Source: Gammaproteobacteria bacterium
GTDB lineage: Bacteria > Pseudomonadota > Gammaproteobacteria > HTCC5015
DNA: 64,000 bases
Assembly: GCA_028284675.1 (NCBI GenBank)
Contig: JANQRI010000005.1
Span: forward strand, 186,001-250,000
Reading direction: 5' to 3'
A program made the translations under genes and the position numbers. The notes under the pieces are model-generated. The model made no database searches, was not told where the DNA came from, and saw only the letters and a program-made list of their open reading frames with translations. Of the stretch, positions 62,983-64,000 are shown one piece after another. How positions within the stretch are numbered: the stretch's first letter is position 1; each line of letters starts with the position of its first letter.

Positions 62983-63780
62983 ATTCGAGCTAATATAAAA
63001 AAAGCGTCAGGTTTCATATTTTTATTGCTACTCTGTTTTGATTTCACATATAGAGTCGAGGCAGGGGCTGCGCCCGAAAAAGTCAAGCAGTATAAATATA
63101 AAGTAAAAAATATCTATCCGCACTCTACAGAATCTTTTACTCAGGGTTTGGTATATCAGCACGGAATTTTATACGAAAGCACTGGGCTTTATGGCCGCTC
63201 AAAACTGCTTAAGTTGAACATCAAAACCGGGCGCCCTATTGCTCGCCGAGATTTATCTGCGAAGTTTTTCGGGGAAGGGCTTACCGTAGTCGGCGATACT
63301 TTGGTGCAGCTCACATATCGCAGCGGTACCGGGTTTGTTTACAATAAAAAAAATCTGGAAATAATCAATACATTCAGCTATCCAATGGAAGGTTGGGGTC
63401 TGACTTATGATGGAGAACATCTGATAATAAGCGACGGAACATCCAACCTTTATTATTTCAACCCTATAGATTATAAGCCGGTAAATGTTATAACGGTTAA
63501 AAAAAACGGCACGCCGCTTAATAAACTAAATGAACTGGAATATATTAACGGGTATGTTTTTGCGAACATCTGGAAGTCTGAAATAATCGTTCAGATAGAT
63601 CCGGTGACCGGTTTGGTTGTAGGTGAAATTGATCTGGGTGAGCTGTCCAGGCAAAACAAGCGTTCCTCTGAAGGAGTGCTTAACGGAGTGGCTTTTGATC
63701 ATGAACGACAGACGATGCTGGTGACCGGTAAACTATGGCCGCGTTTATATGAAATACAACTGAGCCCGGAAATAAAGTGA
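62983..63780 (+). CDS. Glutaminyl-peptide cyclotransferase, exported, apparent ATT start
   Basis: Five-bladed beta-propeller enzyme of the plant/bacterial glutamine cyclotransferase family, forming N-terminal pyroglutamate. Landmarks: ESFTQGLVY, YESTGLYGRS, the FGEGLT motif, GWGLTYDG, ISDGTSNL, LNELEYI, FANIW and the late LNGVAFD. The first ordinary start codon, TTG 63025, falls inside the hydrophobic core of an export signal. Reading the same frame back to ATT 62983 gives a complete signal (IRANIKKASGFIFLLLLCF to about VEAGA), with AGGTGAT spaced 5 nt from its T to the ATT. No ATG, GTG or TTG exists between the lpxA stop and 63025. Family call firm, start tentative. Confidence 0.8.
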   Translation: MRANIKKASGFIFLLLLCFDFTYRVEAGAAPEKVKQYKYKVKNIYPHSTESFTQGLVYQHGILYESTGLYGRSKLLKLNIKTGRPIARRDLSAKFFGEGLTVVGDTLVQLTYRSGTGFVYNKKNLEIINTFSYPMEGWGLTYDGEHLIISDGTSNLYYFNPIDYKPVNVITVKKNGTPLNKLNELEYINGYVFANIWKSEIIVQIDPVTGLVVGEIDLGELSRQNKRSSEGVLNGVAFDHERQTMLVTGKLWPRLYEIQLSPEIK

Positions 63781-64000
63781 TGCTTTCAGGGTATATTCAT
63801 TCCGCCTGGCCTCAGGACTTTATAGAGCAACTGGATATCAGCCAGTCTGAGCTCGATCAATTGAATCGTTACGAAATTAACAGCCTGGCTGACAGGCTTG
63901 ACTTGGATCTTGCCGTTGCAAGAGAGTTGTTTGCGCTCTATCTGCCGGCTGCGGGCTGGTTGCTACGGCAGCGCATACCGGATTGTGGTACGGCAATAGT
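63780..64000 (+). CDS. Partial CDS at window end, possible P-loop kinase N-terminus
   Basis: Open from ATG 63780 to the window edge (73 codons and 2 nt), overlapping the cyclotransferase stop by 1 nt (TGATG), which suggests coupling. The visible part is Asp/Leu/Gln-rich and helical, with FALYLPAAGWLLRQR near residues 55-70. That phrase resembles the helix ahead of the P loop in YggC/D-glycerate-3-kinase-like proteins, but no P loop is visible yet, so the identity is a guess. Confidence 0.4.
   Translation, partial: MLSGYIHSAWPQDFIEQLDISQSELDQLNRYEINSLADRLDLDLAVARELFALYLPAAGWLLRQRIPDCGTAI

Overview
The window is a chromosomal segment of a gammaproteobacterium. The evidence is gene order. It carries rpoE-rseA-rseB-degP-lepA-lepB-DUF4845-rnc-era-recO, then ppiB/lpxH/cysS/folD-tRNAs-tig-clpP-clpX-lon-hupB-ppiD, then dapE-glnD-map-rpsB-tsf-pyrH-frr-uppS-cdsA-dxr-rseP-bamA-skp-lpxD-fabZ-lpxA. 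All three blocks are standard in Pseudomonas/Legionella-like gammaproteobacteria, but here they are packed into 64 kb. Base composition looks moderate, and nothing in the window fixes the genus. No prophage, CRISPR array or transposase gene was seen.

Layout. 0-4.4 kb: a degenerate pterin-dehydratase-like protein with a long acidic repeat tail, oligoribonuclease, a RhdA-type rhodanese and nadB. 4.5-15 kb: the sigma-E regulon head (rpoE, rseA, rseB, DegP protease), then translation, RNA-processing and repair genes ending in recO and a ferritin-like DUF455 gene. 15-19.3 kb: lpxH with two tandem cyclophilins on the minus strand, then cysS, then folD on the minus strand. 19.4-20.5 kb: tRNA-Pro, -Arg, -His and -Leu, with tandem repeats derived from the 3' end of tRNA-Arg. 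20.5-29.4 kb: trigger factor, ClpXP, Lon, HU, tRNA-Val/-Asp and PpiD. 29.4-32.6 kb: fabI, a gene-poor stretch with one small unknown gene, and an orphan Wzz-like gene. 32.6-44 kb: two complete, divergently transcribed peptide ABC transporters. 44-49.4 kb: an unknown gene, dapE, glnD and map. 49.5-63 kb: rpsB through lpxA, the translation, isoprenoid, outer-membrane assembly and lipid A supercluster. The last 1 kb holds a glutaminyl cyclotransferase in place of the expected lpxB, and a truncated gene.

How the genes fit together. Much of the window serves envelope biogenesis and its quality control. RpoE, RseA, RseB and RseP are the sigma-E signalling chain, with a good sigma-E-type promoter in front of rpoE. 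DegP, Skp, PpiD, PpiA and BamA handle outer-membrane protein folding. LpxD, FabZ, LpxA and LpxH make lipid A. UppS and CdsA supply lipid carriers and phospholipid precursors, and LepB removes signal peptides. Tig, ClpXP and Lon cover cytosolic proteostasis.

The least ordinary items are: the tRNA-Arg 3'-end tandem repeats (similar in design to the E. coli tyrT rtT repeats); ribosomal protein S2 with a tail of about 150 residues that is histone-H1-like at its end; the pterin-dehydratase-like protein with six regularly spaced T-hydrophobic-PP/D motifs; a 155-bp inverted-repeat element between fabZ and lpxA with a 50-bp shortened relative that supplies the stop codon of the DUF455 gene; a cyclotransferase gene that appears to start at ATT; and a second peptide transporter with extra membrane segments in both permeases and a tethered binding protein.
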